Assembly (NCBI GenBank): GCA_019925105.1
Contig: JAHGAU010000001.1
Span: 1,364,001 to 1,428,000 of the forward strand
Direction: 5' to 3'
Length of the DNA: 64,000 nucleotides
Origin: Niebla homalea
Lineage: Eukaryota; Ascomycota; Lecanoromycetes; Lecanorales; Ramalinaceae
Shown here: one piece after another, positions 1 to 12,262 of the stretch
Numbering within the stretch: the stretch's first letter is position 1
How the letters are laid out: each line of letters starts with the position of its first letter
The notes under the pieces: generated by a model
Told to the model about the DNA's origin: nothing
What the model saw: the letters and a program-made list of their open reading frames with translations, nothing else
Database searches by the model: none
Translations under genes and position numbers: made by a program

Positions 1-1
1 G

Positions 2-427
2 CCTGGAGGTAGACCAAAAGGTCCGTCAGATCCTACGACAGCTCTCATCGCTGCAGAAAACCGACAGTCTCGTCTATCAGGCTTTGATCCCGCCAAACAG
101 GCAGATATAGCGCAGAAGGATTCGTGGCTGAATGCCAGGAAGCGCGCTCACGGAGAACGCATGCGTGATGACACTAGTCTGCTGAAGAAGACACTCAAGC
201 GCAAACAGAAGCAGAAGAAAAAGAGCGAGAAGGAATGGGGGGACAGGAATGAAGGTATCCGAAAAGGGCAAGAGATGAGGCAGAAGAAGAGAGAAACGAA
301 TTTGGCGAAGAGACGGGATGAAAAAGGGGGGAAACGGAAAAAGGTCAAGGAACCCAAAGCGCGCGCTGGGTTCGAAGGCTCGTTCAGGGCGAAGGCTTCT
401 AGCGGGAATGGTAAGAAGACGAGATGA
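2..427 (+). CDS. SURF6/Rrp14-family ribosome biogenesis protein, C-terminal part (5' end outside window)
   Basis: The frame is open from the first bases to the stop and encodes about 141 residues, almost half of them Lys, Arg or Glu. It has the SURF6-domain signature: a WLNARKRAHGE block, then LLKKTLKRK, a long basic helix with EKEW and RQKKRE, and a closing KARAGFEGSF segment before the stop. SURF6/Rrp14 proteins are nucleolar RNA-binding factors needed for pre-rRNA processing and for assembly of both ribosomal subunits. The N-terminal half lies upstream of the window, so length and intron content are unknown. No intron is needed within the visible part. The identification rests on the remembered C-terminal block of the family and is fairly secure. 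Confidence 0.85.
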   Translation, partial: PGGRPKGPSDPTTALIAAENRQSRLSGFDPAKQADIAQKDSWLNARKRAHGERMRDDTSLLKKTLKRKQKQKKKSEKEWGDRNEGIRKGQEMRQKKRETNLAKRRDEKGGKRKKVKEPKARAGFEGSFRAKASSGNGKKTR

Positions 428-1579
428 ATTGGTGGGATGCAAGCAATGATCCAGCTTTAGTGTGACATCAACGTCAAGATCTTCCAGCTATTTTGTGCTT
501 GCCCTGACCTCCGTCTCTTCGTGATCGAAAGGCAATGCTGGCCCCTTGGACCCAATGCCAGGGCAGCATCACGTGCTCCCCCTTAGCAAGCGTTGCGTAT
601 GCTTGTATCGAGATGCTGACCAGAATCTCTAGCAAAGACTCAGTCTCTCTGCTATTGTTAGCCATCAGTCCCCTGAAGCAGTACTGCCACTCAATGCTTG
701 ACATGCACTCCTACAACGCCACCATTGCCTTCTAGCAGGGACTAAATACCACTTGAGCTTGATTATGAAAAAGATCGTCCCAAAAGCCTTGCCGACCGTC
801 CACGAATTCGCGTAATCAACGGACAGTGGCTGCTGTCCTATCTCGAAGTCCTGGAGCACATCAAATACTCAGGTTGTAGAATCACTCTCAACTCGATTAA
901 ACTGCATGCATATATGCGGTGTTTGCTTGGAGATTTGCAGAATGAGCTGCTAGGTGCTACTAGAGTATTGGCGTTGACTTGGATCAGATAGAAACAGACG
1001 TATTTCAAGCTTGAGAGGACTCTGGGAGAGGCGTAACGGGGATACCTAGGTCTCCATCAAACGTAGGATGAGCGCATAAAGGCTGTTGAATCTGTGGAAG
1101 AAAGGGACAGGGACTAAAGGACATAGAATGGAGCACCCCCAAGGGCACCAGATTCAAGGTATCGTATCAATAATCGAGGACATATCAAGCTTGGAGCGAA
1201 GGATTTGGGACAGTTTCATATGATCTCAGGGGCATCCATGATACGTTATACAAAGCTAGCGCTTCTCCAACATAACGTCAGCTTCCTTCCATTCATGAGA
1301 TCAATTTGAGTGATTACAGCCCAGTACCAATCAAGCAATGAACATTTCGATTCTCATCCCAAGTGATTTGGATCCTTACAGTCCTCTTGACATTTCATAG
1401 ATCCGAGACAGACTAGACGCAGAGATCTAGGTTATAAGTGCTCGCCATCCTGGCCCCGATCAGCGGGTTACGGTCCAGCAATCTTTTCTTCTGTACTGTG
1501 TTTCTCTTGCTTTCCTTCAGCTTCTTTATTGCCTTTCAAGCAGCTGTCACTTCTCCTGTCAAAAGATCCAAGTCTCGAG
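428..1579. other. Intergenic region, no gene recognised
   Basis: This 1.15-kb stretch holds only short overlapping open frames with no family resemblance and no coherent splice pattern. It should contain the SURF6 terminator and the chitinase promoter. I see no repeat or RNA gene. Confidence 0.5.
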
Positions 1580-3176
<1,597 letters not shown>

Positions 3177-3436
3177 GAAATGAGTCCGTATATGAAGAAG
3201 CCAGCGAATCTTCAGTAGGCGGGCTGGATGCTTACCCTTTCTCTATTAAGCGGGTTTGCGTGGGCTTCAGAAAGCCAGTCCCTGGCTACCTGTGTGGGCT
3301 TTTCACGACAGAATAGACAATTGATATCCGGCTCGTGCTTGGGCATAAAGCTCCGCTGGAAGAGCCATCATGGACTCGAATACTGAACATATTTGAAGCC
3401 AACAGACCGACCTGCTATAGGTACAATTGGAAATAA

Positions 3437-4721
3437 TCACAAGAGGGAATCAAGCCTTGTGAAGACGCTCAAGCAAGCCGCAACAACCTGTCATTCGGGT
3501 GGTTAGCCAGAAATCCATCCGCAATATTTGATACTGCCAATCTTACCTCCAATTGCAGTTCCTTATCCTTATTGTTGTTGACCTCCTCTCCAACGACCTG
3601 GCCCAGATTCGCCCCAATCCCTTGACTGCCTCCAGCCCGCTTCCCAAAGGGCCACTGGGAGTATTCGGCCAACAGCTCATCTACCTGAGCAAATGCCCTC
3701 TCTCGACTCTCATGGCCCAACGTCGCAAGGGCGTTCTCCAACACATTCGCTGCATAGGCGGCACAGACCATGGCTATCGTCCTAATGTATCTGAATTCCA
3801 TCTCTTCCGGCAGAAATTGTGAAGCAGGTAGGACCACAGTACGGTTGGTGAGCATGTTCCGTACGCGGCGACGAAGGTCATCTTTGGCGCCACCGTCAGC
3901 GACGGGATGCGTGGCCATGTCGAAGAGGAGGAAGTTGCGTTTTTCAGTGCGGAGGATGCCCTTGTCGACCAACCCTTTGGCTAGACGCTCGCGGACCTGT
4001 TTTAATTGGTAGCCGATTTTCATTAGGTTCCACGTCTCGCCTGCGGTCAAGCAACAGGATCAGTAGTGAGCTACGTAGTGCGGAGGATGATCTTGTGCTG
4101 GGGTATGGTTCGATCCGCTTGAGGGGGTGTGATTGACACCTACCGCTCATGAGATCAATCCACGAACTGACACTCATCTTTTCGCTGGACTTCATCATCT
4201 TGAGAGCTTCGTCCAGCAGGACTTCGCCCGTCAAAGTATCATCAATGACCTCGATCACTCTGTCGGCAAGGGGGAAGCGCCGCCGCGAGGAGTCTTTCTG
4301 CATGCTGATCCGACCTCGGAATGCAAGCTCGATGACTATGCAGCCCCGCAGTGCGTATGAGATGTTGTCGTTCCAGAACGAAAGGTACCCCTAAGGATGG
4401 CGACACAACCACGGCTGAGTCGCCATGCGCCTGAGCTCGCTGGGGTGAACATACCTGCTTATCTTTCAACCCCATCAACAAGACCTCCTCCATGAGGGTC
4501 AGCTTCGGCTGCTTGCTCCGTTCCTCGCTCTCCCCGATATCTTTTGGATCGAAGGCGATCTTATGCCCATTCTCTCCTCCGGTATATGAGGTTTCTGGGG
4601 CGCGGTTGTCGTAGTCCTTGGGTTTGGGTGAGCTCACGCGGCTGGCCTCGTCGTCCTCGACTGTGGATGCCCCTCCTCCACCGGCGCCGCGTCGGCGAGT
4701 CAGCCCGCCCGAGGACGCCAT
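3437..4721 (-). CDS. VPS74: Vps74/GOLPH3 family Golgi PI4P-binding protein
   Basis: Peripheral Golgi protein that binds phosphatidylinositol-4-phosphate and retains glycosyltransferases in COPI-dependent cycling. Exons on the minus strand are 4721-4455, 4390-4144, 4040-3547 and 3487-3437, giving 352 residues with every phase closing. The N-terminus is basic and disordered ([11 protein letters not shown]), as expected for the coatomer-binding arm. The GPP34 fold then begins with [15 protein letters not shown] and [16 protein letters not shown], continues through [20 protein letters not shown] and [19 protein letters not shown], and ends with a short exon encoding [16 protein letters not shown]. 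Length and domain order match the family. COG6 and AP-1 beta, also Golgi trafficking factors, lie further along the window but are not adjacent. Confidence 0.95.
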
Positions 4722-5303
4722 CTGCGTTCACGCGCCCGTGGGATTCGGAGTGGGTAAAATAAGGTGCGGCGGACGTTGGAATAATGATGGATTGAGGGTT
4801 TCGGACTCGGGGAAAGTTTGTAACATAGGGAAAGTCAGACCAAGCAGTGGGCGATCTTCAGAGGAGAAGGGGCCCCAAATGCAAGTGATAAGCTAGAGAT
4901 TCACTCATGGAAATCAACGCTTGATGAGTTTGACGACGACGGATCACTCTTGTGGCACGTTGCGCAAAGCTAAGAATATAGATACCTTATTCCCACAGCG
5001 GCTTACGGTTGACACATGCTCCTGCCTTGGAGCCTTGGTCTTTCAGGGCCAATGCACCCTATTAACCGCCTGCGGGTAGCTTAGACTTGGCGCTTTACGG
5101 CCTGTTAAGGCTGATGATACGGATGGATTATTCGGTGCAAAGAGGAAGATGTTCAAAATGGATTTTACTAAGATTTGAGAAGGGACAATTCCTTCTATAT
5201 GAACTGACCCAGATGCAGTGTAGCAAGGCACGCGACCAATGTGATTTGCGTAAAGTACACGGCCTTCCTCACGTTTTCCACCCATCACCACCAAGGATGT
5301 CCA
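4722..5303. other. Intergenic region between VPS74 (5' end) and the ACP gene (3' end)
   Basis: About 580 bp holding the VPS74 promoter and the 3' flank of the acyl carrier protein gene. Only short shadow frames are present. I see no repeat or RNA gene. Confidence 0.5.
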
Positions 5304-6011
5304 TCAATGGGCTGCAGTCATGTGTTCAGTCAGTTGTATCAGAAGCATGCAGTATGAGGAAGCGTACCATCGGGTTGCTTCATTATATAGTCGACAGCTT
5401 TATCGACTGCTGATGTGTCAAACCCTGGTATTGCCCATGGATCGCCGAATTGTGGCTGCACTTACTGCTCAGTATGGCATCCGCTTCTTTGTCTGGGATC
5501 TCAATGCTGAATTCCTGCAACGGAAGGGTCAGAATCGACGACGGAGTTGTCACAACAAATGATGCGACAACGAACCTCCTCAATAGCCATGACGACTTCG
5601 ACAGTATCCAGACTATCCAAGCCCAAATCATTCCCAAAACTGCATTGCGGTGAAAGCTGGACGAAGATGTCGTTGAGCAGGTCTGGCAAACCACTTCATG
5701 GAACAAGCTCTCACCTTCGTAGTATCCTTAACCTATGAAGAGCATGTGGTTAGTCTTGATCGAATGCTGCAATACTCCGCTCCGTATACCTTGTCAAAGT
5801 TCTTCAATAGGTCCATGATCCTGCCTTGCACTTCCTCCTGTTGTAGACCTGCAGCTGCGGAATAGTATCTTAGACTTGATGAATTTGAGGGCGCCACGGA
5901 CGGATTGAGAGAAGCTGAGAGGCAGGGTGCTACTCTTCTAGCAGGAAGCCGGTTGATGGATGTAGATTTGGAAGCGCATCTCACTGAGTAGAGAAGGGCG
6001 GAGCGGATCAT
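5304..6011 (-). CDS. Mitochondrial acyl carrier protein (complex I SDAP subunit)
   Basis: Carries the growing acyl chain of mitochondrial type II fatty-acid synthesis. In fungi it is also the acyl-carrier subunit of respiratory complex I and part of the LYR/Fe-S machinery. Six exons: 6011-5790, 5732-5715 (18 nt), 5656-5576, 5514-5466, 5409-5368 and 5311-5304 (8 nt including the stop), giving 139 residues. The first ~60 residues are rich in Arg, Ser and Ala with no acidic residue, a mitochondrial presequence. The phosphopantetheine site is GLDSLDTVEV, with Ser about residue 95, followed by the acidic EFSIEIPDKEAD helix. The C-terminus KQPDAH is only reached by splicing to the 8-nt exon. The gene is divergent from the complex I 23-kDa subunit gene. 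Confidence 0.92.
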
Positions 6012-6299
6012 TTTGAGTGTAGAGAGGAGAATGAGGTCGACGGGAGCGTAAAGTGACGAAAGGCAGTAACACTTGCTCTTCTGACGCTGAACCAGGGAAG
6101 CTTCGCGGCGGACGTATTCCGTACCGATGACGCTAACGGGTTTTCAGAAAGCCTTGACCAATCAGAGCCCGCGTCTTGTAGATTACGCCGCTTCGACTGC
6201 TCGACCATCCCAGTTCCTATCACCATCAAGACCGCTCTCTTTATATCCTTTGGCCTTTGACAACATCTCGCCAGAGATCGACCAAGTGCAGAAATCACA
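6012..6299. promoter_or_regulatory. Shared 288-bp intergenic region between two divergent complex I genes
   Basis: The start codons of the acyl carrier protein gene (minus strand) and the 23-kDa complex I subunit gene (plus strand) are 288 bp apart, with no gene between. Both promoters and 5' UTRs must fit here, so it is inferred to act as a bidirectional promoter. I did not identify specific factor sites with confidence. Confidence 0.6.
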
Positions 6300-7061
6300 A
6301 TGGCATCAAGGCACTCTACAGTGATGCTTCTCTATTCTCGACAGCCCATCTTGCATGCTGCTCGGCGTCAACAATCCATCGCCACCAATATCCCCAAAAT
6401 GACGTTCAGCACCACCTGCTCAAGACCTGCAACCCCATCAGGTCCTCCACCATCAAGTTTTCGCCTACCCCGGCCAAAGAGATGGGACGAGGGGTCCGAA
6501 TCGTCACTGGACAAAGCCGGCAAATACTTCCTGCTCACGGAGATGGTGAGAGGAATGTACGTTGTGCTCGAGCAATTCTTCCGGCCACCCTACACCATCT
6601 ACTATCCTTTCGAAAAGGGCCCGATCTCTCCACGCTTCAGGGGCGAGCACGCCCTGAGGCGCTACCCGACGGGGGAAGAGCGATGTATCGCTTGCAAGTT
6701 GTGCGAGGCCATCTGTCCCGCATCCGCCATCACTATTGAGGCTGAAGAGCGAGAGGATGGGTCGAGAAGGACGACGCGATATGATATTGACATGACCAAA
6801 TGCATCTACTGTGGTTTCTGCCAAGAGAGTTGTCCTGTTGACGCCATTGTGGAATGTAAGTCCTTTTTAGCACAAACCTCCCATGTCTGTATCCATCTTT
6901 CTGCTACTCGAAGCTGACATCTTCGGACAGCACCAAATGCAGAATATGCAACTGAGACGAGAGAGGAATTGCTATACAACAAAGAGAAGCTGCTCGCAAA
7001 TGGCGACAAGTGGGAGCCAGAGCTAGCAGCGGCAGCTAGAGCCGACGCTCCCTACCGATAG
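6300..7061 (+). CDS. NDUFS8: NADH:ubiquinone oxidoreductase 23-kDa (TYKY) iron-sulfur subunit
   Basis: Matrix-arm subunit of complex I carrying clusters N6a and N6b on the electron path to ubiquinone. Exons 6300-6855 and 6931-7061 encode 228 residues. An Arg/Ser-rich presequence covers about the first 35 residues. It is followed by the family block [19 protein letters not shown] and the [18 protein letters not shown] segment. Two CxxCxxCxxxCP ferredoxin motifs are complete: Cys129/132/135/139 and Cys168/171/174/178. The second exon supplies the conserved C-terminal [20 protein letters not shown] region. All eight cluster ligands are present, so the gene looks functional. The neighbouring divergent gene is another complex I subunit. 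Confidence 0.96.
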
Positions 7062-9999
7062 CCTAGCATATCATACAACAAGTTATAAGCACAGCTTTGT
7101 ACCCGGTTTAGGCTGTGCCTCGCGTGTATATATAGCGGGCATTGACGACAGCATCGGAAGCATGATCCTTTTCACACGGCGGTCCATGCAATGTCACTCT
7201 ACAATTCCGAGACCTGACTCCACCTGACCTTTTGATGAAGCGCACCCGAAGAGGCCAGCATGGATTGCAAGGCGCGCCTATCAGAGTATTCTCCGTTTGG
7301 CAAGCAGGCCATCGATTTCATCAAATCTACGTAAGGTGCCCATACGCCAGCAGCCATCACCGTGACCGACGACATTCCCAACTGTCCTCCGCCTGAGTGC
7401 ATACTGATTTGACTCCAATGGCCAGGGTAGCAATCCTGCTGGGGACCCAATTCAAGCTCGGGCGACTGTGGTGAATTAGTCTCGGGGAAACTTTGTCCAA
7501 TTCTGTCACTCATTCGAAAGTCCTGTATTGTACAAAGCATTCATGATAACAAGTGTTACTTGAAAGGTAATAATGCTTCGACGTGTCACTTACACTTAAA
7601 TCAAAGTCACGTTTTACCGAGAAGACCAATACAGCAGTGACTTTACGTTTTCCTGACCAGAGGAAAATTTGAATAAGTACGGCAACAACCCTGGGCGAAT
7701 AAATCCGAGCAATTGCCCTCCACTGAAATACCCTTCCACGCCCAGGATCTGCACTCGTTGCGTTTCAGAACATCTTTCAATTTATGGCATTTAGAGAAAA
7801 GTGCAGCAAGCTTTCCCCGTAGCAATGATTCAAGGATTTCGAACTCTCGTCAAGCGTTAGCAGAGTGTTGAGAGTTGTGGTCGCTCAGTTGGGCCGATTA
7901 TGGCGGTTATACAATTCAAGCTCAAATGACAACTCTTGTTGATGGGCTGATCCATGTCGTTGCTTCTTCTCTTGGGTCAACATCCTCCAAGCTATGCCCA
8001 GCCAGCTGAATCTCTTCGTGCGCCTCTGATCAAGTCTGTGGTAGCGTCATAGCTCCTCTCAATCTCTCGGATGAACGCTGGAGGCGACTACCGGAGCAGC
8101 GTTTCACTAATATGGAGAACATGTTTGAAGCTCGAAGCAAAGTGACCCTATATCTTCGACATAAAGAAGCATTCCAATGTCAATCAGACAATGACGAGAT
8201 TTAAGCGATCGGCAAGTTCAGGAACCAGCCGTGTGGAAGGGAGAGATAGCTGAAATGCAAGACACGTTTATCATGTGGCTTTCGTGACAAGGGCTAAGCA
8301 AAGCCAGCGGAACTTCATTCCTGCAAATGAGGGGCCTTGTAAACTCTTCATTCAATCAAACGTTCTGAAATCGATGAGGAGCGACGGTCTGGCCAAAGGT
8401 TCCTACCCCGGAACCCGGTTGGCTGCAGCTAGTACGCACGTAAGTAGGGAGCTTCAAAGATCCACAACCGCCAACGACTAAGAAGTAAGTAATCACATTG
8501 CTGTGCCTGTGCGGAAGTACGTCCGATTAGTTTCGGCAATTTAGATCTCGCATTCGTGCCATCGTGGCTCGTGCCGGATTGGGAGATTGGAAGATCTCGG
8601 GAGAGCCACGGAGGTGGCGATGATTCCAAGGTTTCCAATGGATGGGAATTGGTCTAGACTAAACCCACAGGTGTTTTCACTTTCAAGCATTCCCCAGGCA
8701 GGCCGAGGCGATTCCGCTCCGACCTAGAAGTACTCGGTACCTATATGTAATATGACAAGTATGATGCCTGTTGCCACACTATAATTCCACGTCCGCACGT
8801 CGCACGAGCCAGCTGGATGGGGATTGTCCTCTCCAATCATCCAATGGCCAAAAGGGTGGACAGTTCGGGCCAACGCGGGAGCAAGCTGCAAGCAGCGAAT
8901 TGACAGACGGCAATGCGAGATGCTCTGAAAAATGATCAAGAAAGTAAGATAAGGTTCTGAGATCCGATCGCGCTATTATATAATCCAGATCCACCTCTCA
9001 GATCCGAGTCTGATGACATCGGACGGGCTTCAGTCGGTGCAGACCCCCTCCTTTTTCGTTATCCAGCTGGCTTGCCGAAGCTAAGATCGACACCAGTGTC
9101 AGCTAGCTGATGTCAATCCCTGCCCATTTAGGGAGTTTGGGATGTGATTGTGCGAGTACGATGAAAGTTGCATGGATTGGAACGGCCAGTGCATGGGGCC
9201 TTCTCATTCTGGCCCTCTCTGACCTGTCGCCCAAGCTTCCCCGTCCAAAGAAATTGGCCAACTTATCTCATATCTTTCATTCTTTTCCCCCTCCCTGGCT
9301 CCACTGCTCCACTACCCGTAGTCCACTTTATTGTCTTAATAATGCGATGAGAGAGCTAAGATCCCATTCTTCTATTCTTCTAATTCTTTTGCCCCTTCAT
9401 CCTCATTCCTCTTCTCGTCCACGTCTCACTACTTGCGATTGCTTCACGGCAGTGGGAGCCTTGGAGTATTGCTTTCATTGAAGAATTCTACTCTCGACTG
9501 CTGCCATCAGTCTGTGCAATCCGGCCGGCGGCAACTAGATCCGATTCGCCCGACCCGATCGGCAGTTGCGCGCATCTTGCAGACTGAGGTCGCCCTGATC
9601 GATTCCGACGCCCTGCTGCGCTCCAAATCGCGACTCCTGAACATCGAATCTTGGACGATTGTTTACACCAAACCGTTGTCCTTTGGCTATTCATCAGTTC
9701 GTTATTGTGGATCTAAGCCTTTACCTTTCTTCGTCTGCAGCCTCAATCAGTTGCCCGCGTTTAGTCCTACCAGCCCGATCTTGACCGTCAGACCAAACGC
9801 TCAAACCATCCGGAAAACTGAGGTCAAATCGTTTATGCTCAAGATAGCAACGACCCTGACTCCACGTTTCCCCTGCGTCGCTGCAACAGTATCTTCCCCA
9901 GCTTCTCAGCGTCCTCGCACGGATCTCCTGCATCGTCATTCGCAGATCGCGCAGCCAAAGTACTAATAACCAATCCTCATCCCCACCATCATATTCGTC
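7062..9999. other. Long gene-poor region (2.9 kb), no gene recognised
   Basis: Between the complex I gene and the unknown gene at 10000 I find only unrelated short frames. One 113-residue frame on the minus strand (7199-7540) and one 177-residue frame on the plus strand (9433-9966) have no family resemblance. The last ~900 bp are pyrimidine-rich with many CTCC and TTCTTC runs, typical of a fungal promoter and long 5' leader for the downstream gene. The 9433-9966 frame ends 33 bp before that gene's ATG and could be an upstream ORF in its leader. Confidence 0.45.
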
Positions 10000-11312
10000 A
10001 TGCCACCAATACGCACAATGCCTCCCGCCAAAGCCTTGAAGACTGAACGGACTCACGAAGAAAACCAGGAACGGTATGCTTGACCACGCACCTCTCTTTT
10101 TCTTGTTATTCAACACTCACACTTTCGCTCAGTGCATACATTGCAGCCTCCCGGAGGAGCGATCGAAGTCTTGAAGCTCGCGTGGAATCAGCTCGCAGGG
10201 CCTCGGAAATACACAAACGACGCACTGGCCGTTCTCTGCGGGTCACGGAACAAGATGTGGTGAACGAGGAGATGTACGAAGAAGAAGACGATGACTTGCC
10301 GATGCAGTACAGACGACTCACAGCCCATTTGCAAACAGGATCAGCAGACTTTAATCGACGACTCTCCGCCTACCTGACCAACCATGTCGCCATGAGAAGT
10401 GCCCTGGATCAAGCCATCACCAATTCGTATGCTCAGCAGTATCCCAATGCTCCACAATTCGCACACAATCAGACAACCTTCCCTTCACCGATGCTCCAGA
10501 ACGTGTCTCACCTCCAGCAACAACCTCATCACTCCTATGGTCAGCCGTATCCGACGCCGGGAACGCCGGGTTATCGGCCTGGGCATCAGGCACGATCAAT
10601 GTCTCACCCCCATCCGCAAAGCAACCCCCTTTTCTCTCCTCACATGCCTACCCCGAGTTCAGCACCGAGTTCGGCTCATTCTGCAACAAGGCGAACTTCG
10701 GAAGCCTCCAAGGCTTCGTCTCGCTCGCCAATGCAACAGAGGACAAGCGTGCCGCAGACGCCACAAAGTCACGATATTCCAAAGGACGAACCAACAGGGC
10801 AGATGAGAGCTCCCGCGAGGGCATCACCTACGCACAATGAACATACCTTTCAGAACATGAATGGTTATCCCAACATCAGCCCATTCACAATGACCCTGCC
10901 TGTTGAGTCTCAAATGCTGCTCAACGGCGCGCTCGATCCCAATGATCCTATGACTGGCGCAATGATGGGTGGTAATGCACAGATGGCGAATCCCTACGAC
11001 ATGGGAGCGACGCCTTACACCAAGCCTCGAAGCTTCAGTCATTCCTATGGCGGTATGAGTGCCACGCTTGCGCCCAGTGCCTTAGATATGCAGCCTCGCC
11101 ACCACGACTACAGTCATCATCCGTCCGCGGAGTTGACGGCGCCGGCCTCCGCGCCACCGTCTCACCTGAGCTTCGATTATTCAGACTTCAACAAGGGCCA
11201 GATGTTTGGCTCTGGTCACAGCTCCCAAGGCAGTGGCACAGCTACACCCGGCCTTGACGCCGGATGGGATGCTTTTATTAACGATAGTTCATGGTCGGAG
11301 AACGTGACCTGA
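10000..11312 (+). CDS. Conserved-looking ascomycete protein of unknown function (helical N-terminus, low-complexity tail)
   Basis: I do not recognise a named family. Exons 10000-10073 and 10133-11312 join in frame to 417 residues. The ATG at 10000 is preferred because its exon splices cleanly into the long frame and adds MPPIRTMPPAKALKTERTH. Residues ~18-110 are charged and predicted helical (HEENQERAYIAASRRSDRS, ARRASEIHKRRTGRSLRVTE), with an acidic run EEMYEEEDDDLP and then QYRRLTAHLQTG. Remaining residues are rich in Gln, Pro, Ser, His and Met, resembling an activation or disordered region. The pattern of an ordered basic/acidic head and Q/P-rich tail suggests a nuclear regulator, but this is inference; no DNA-binding motif is visible. 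An unusually long upstream region precedes it. Confidence 0.75.
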
Positions 11313-11949
11313 GGCAGCATGTCCGTCATCGGCATACTATTCAGTCATGCAGCGCTTGCTTTGGTGGCTCGCGTTTCTCCGAATTTATCTAGTCAAGCAG
11401 ACTGCTTGCTCCAGCTGAAAGGCGGGGACGACCCTGCGTTTGGCGGTCTGCTCCATGCAAGACAGCACCAAATCAAGCCATTAGACGGAAGATTTGCACC
11501 TCTTCAACACAGTTCCTATCGAGCTTGTATCAACAATTTCAAAGGTCATGTCGAGCGTCCATGGGATAATCTCGGTGAAGTGAGGCAATGTGCATTATGT
11601 ACCATGCAAAAGGACGGGTGTTCGCGGGGCCACTGCGATATTCGGTGTGTTTGCTCTAAGGTGGTGATTGAAACAGAATTTCAGAGTTGAGATAAAGCCT
11701 TGCTCTTCGGCTTTGTACTATAGCTGGTTATGATTTATCCAAGCAATCCGAAAAGTCGCGTTGTAGGCCAACATGTGATCTTCTGTAACAGCACTTCCGG
11801 GACTAAATTCATCCTATACATGTTATAACGATACCCTTTCTACGGTAAAAGGTTATCTGGATGATGGAGATAAACGAGGAACGAGCTAAGTTAAGCGAAG
11901 CTAAGCTTGATGTGCCACGTGACTAGGATCGCGTCATGTGCGCGGCGCG
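11313..11949. other. Intergenic flank left of the retrotransposon
   Basis: About 640 bp of ordinary base composition with no recognised gene. CpA and TpG are present at normal frequency right up to the target-site duplication, so RIP mutation did not spread into this flank. Before insertion this sequence was continuous with the MSH2 promoter. Confidence 0.55.
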
Positions 11950-11954
11950 TGGAG
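11950..11954. repeat. Target-site duplication, left copy
   Basis: The five bases TGGAG directly before the left LTR recur directly after the right LTR at 17789-17793. A 5-bp duplication is the expected footprint of copia-type integrase. Both copies are identical and unmutated. Confidence 0.9.
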
Positions 11955-12252
11955 TGATGCAATATGCGCAAATGGGTGCAGGGTGCAGGGGAAGGGTGAG
12001 TAAGCCGAATCACTTGTATTGAGTCTACCACTATGCTTGTCTAATTACACCGTGACAACGACCGTATTTGTGTCCATCTCAAGGACCGTTTGATGACCGT
12101 ATACTCACCGTACCTTATGTACCGATGCACCTGTAATACCGTTGACAAAAGGCCGTCTGGTAGGCCTTTATGCGACAGGGTCTTCAATGCAGGGGCTGCC
12201 AAGACAACCGCGGAATACCCCCGTGATGCACGCGGAATACCCCCGTGCATTA
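11955..12252 (-). repeat. Left LTR (3' LTR of the element), 298 bp, almost free of RIP changes
   Basis: Begins TGATG and aligns along its length with the right LTR. It keeps normal CpA and TpG content. Only isolated RIP-type changes are seen against the right copy, such as a GCA-to-GTA near 12120 and the terminal CATCA-to-CATTA at 12248-12252. Confidence 0.92.
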
Positions 12253-12262
12253 CTCCCTCTTT
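12253..12262 (-). other. Polypurine tract of the retrotransposon
   Basis: On the minus strand AAAGAGGGAG lies immediately next to the left LTR. This is the site where plus-strand DNA synthesis is primed, and its position proves that the element runs on the minus strand. Confidence 0.85.

Noticed and set aside
7199..7540. 113-codon minus-strand frame in the 2.9-kb gap
   Set aside because: No recognisable motif, no splice-linked neighbours and no codon pattern clearly above background.
9433..9966. 177-codon open frame upstream of the unknown gene
   Set aside because: Composition is Ser/Pro/Leu-rich without domain features or homology that I can recall, and it overlaps a pyrimidine-rich leader; most likely a chance frame or at best an upstream ORF.
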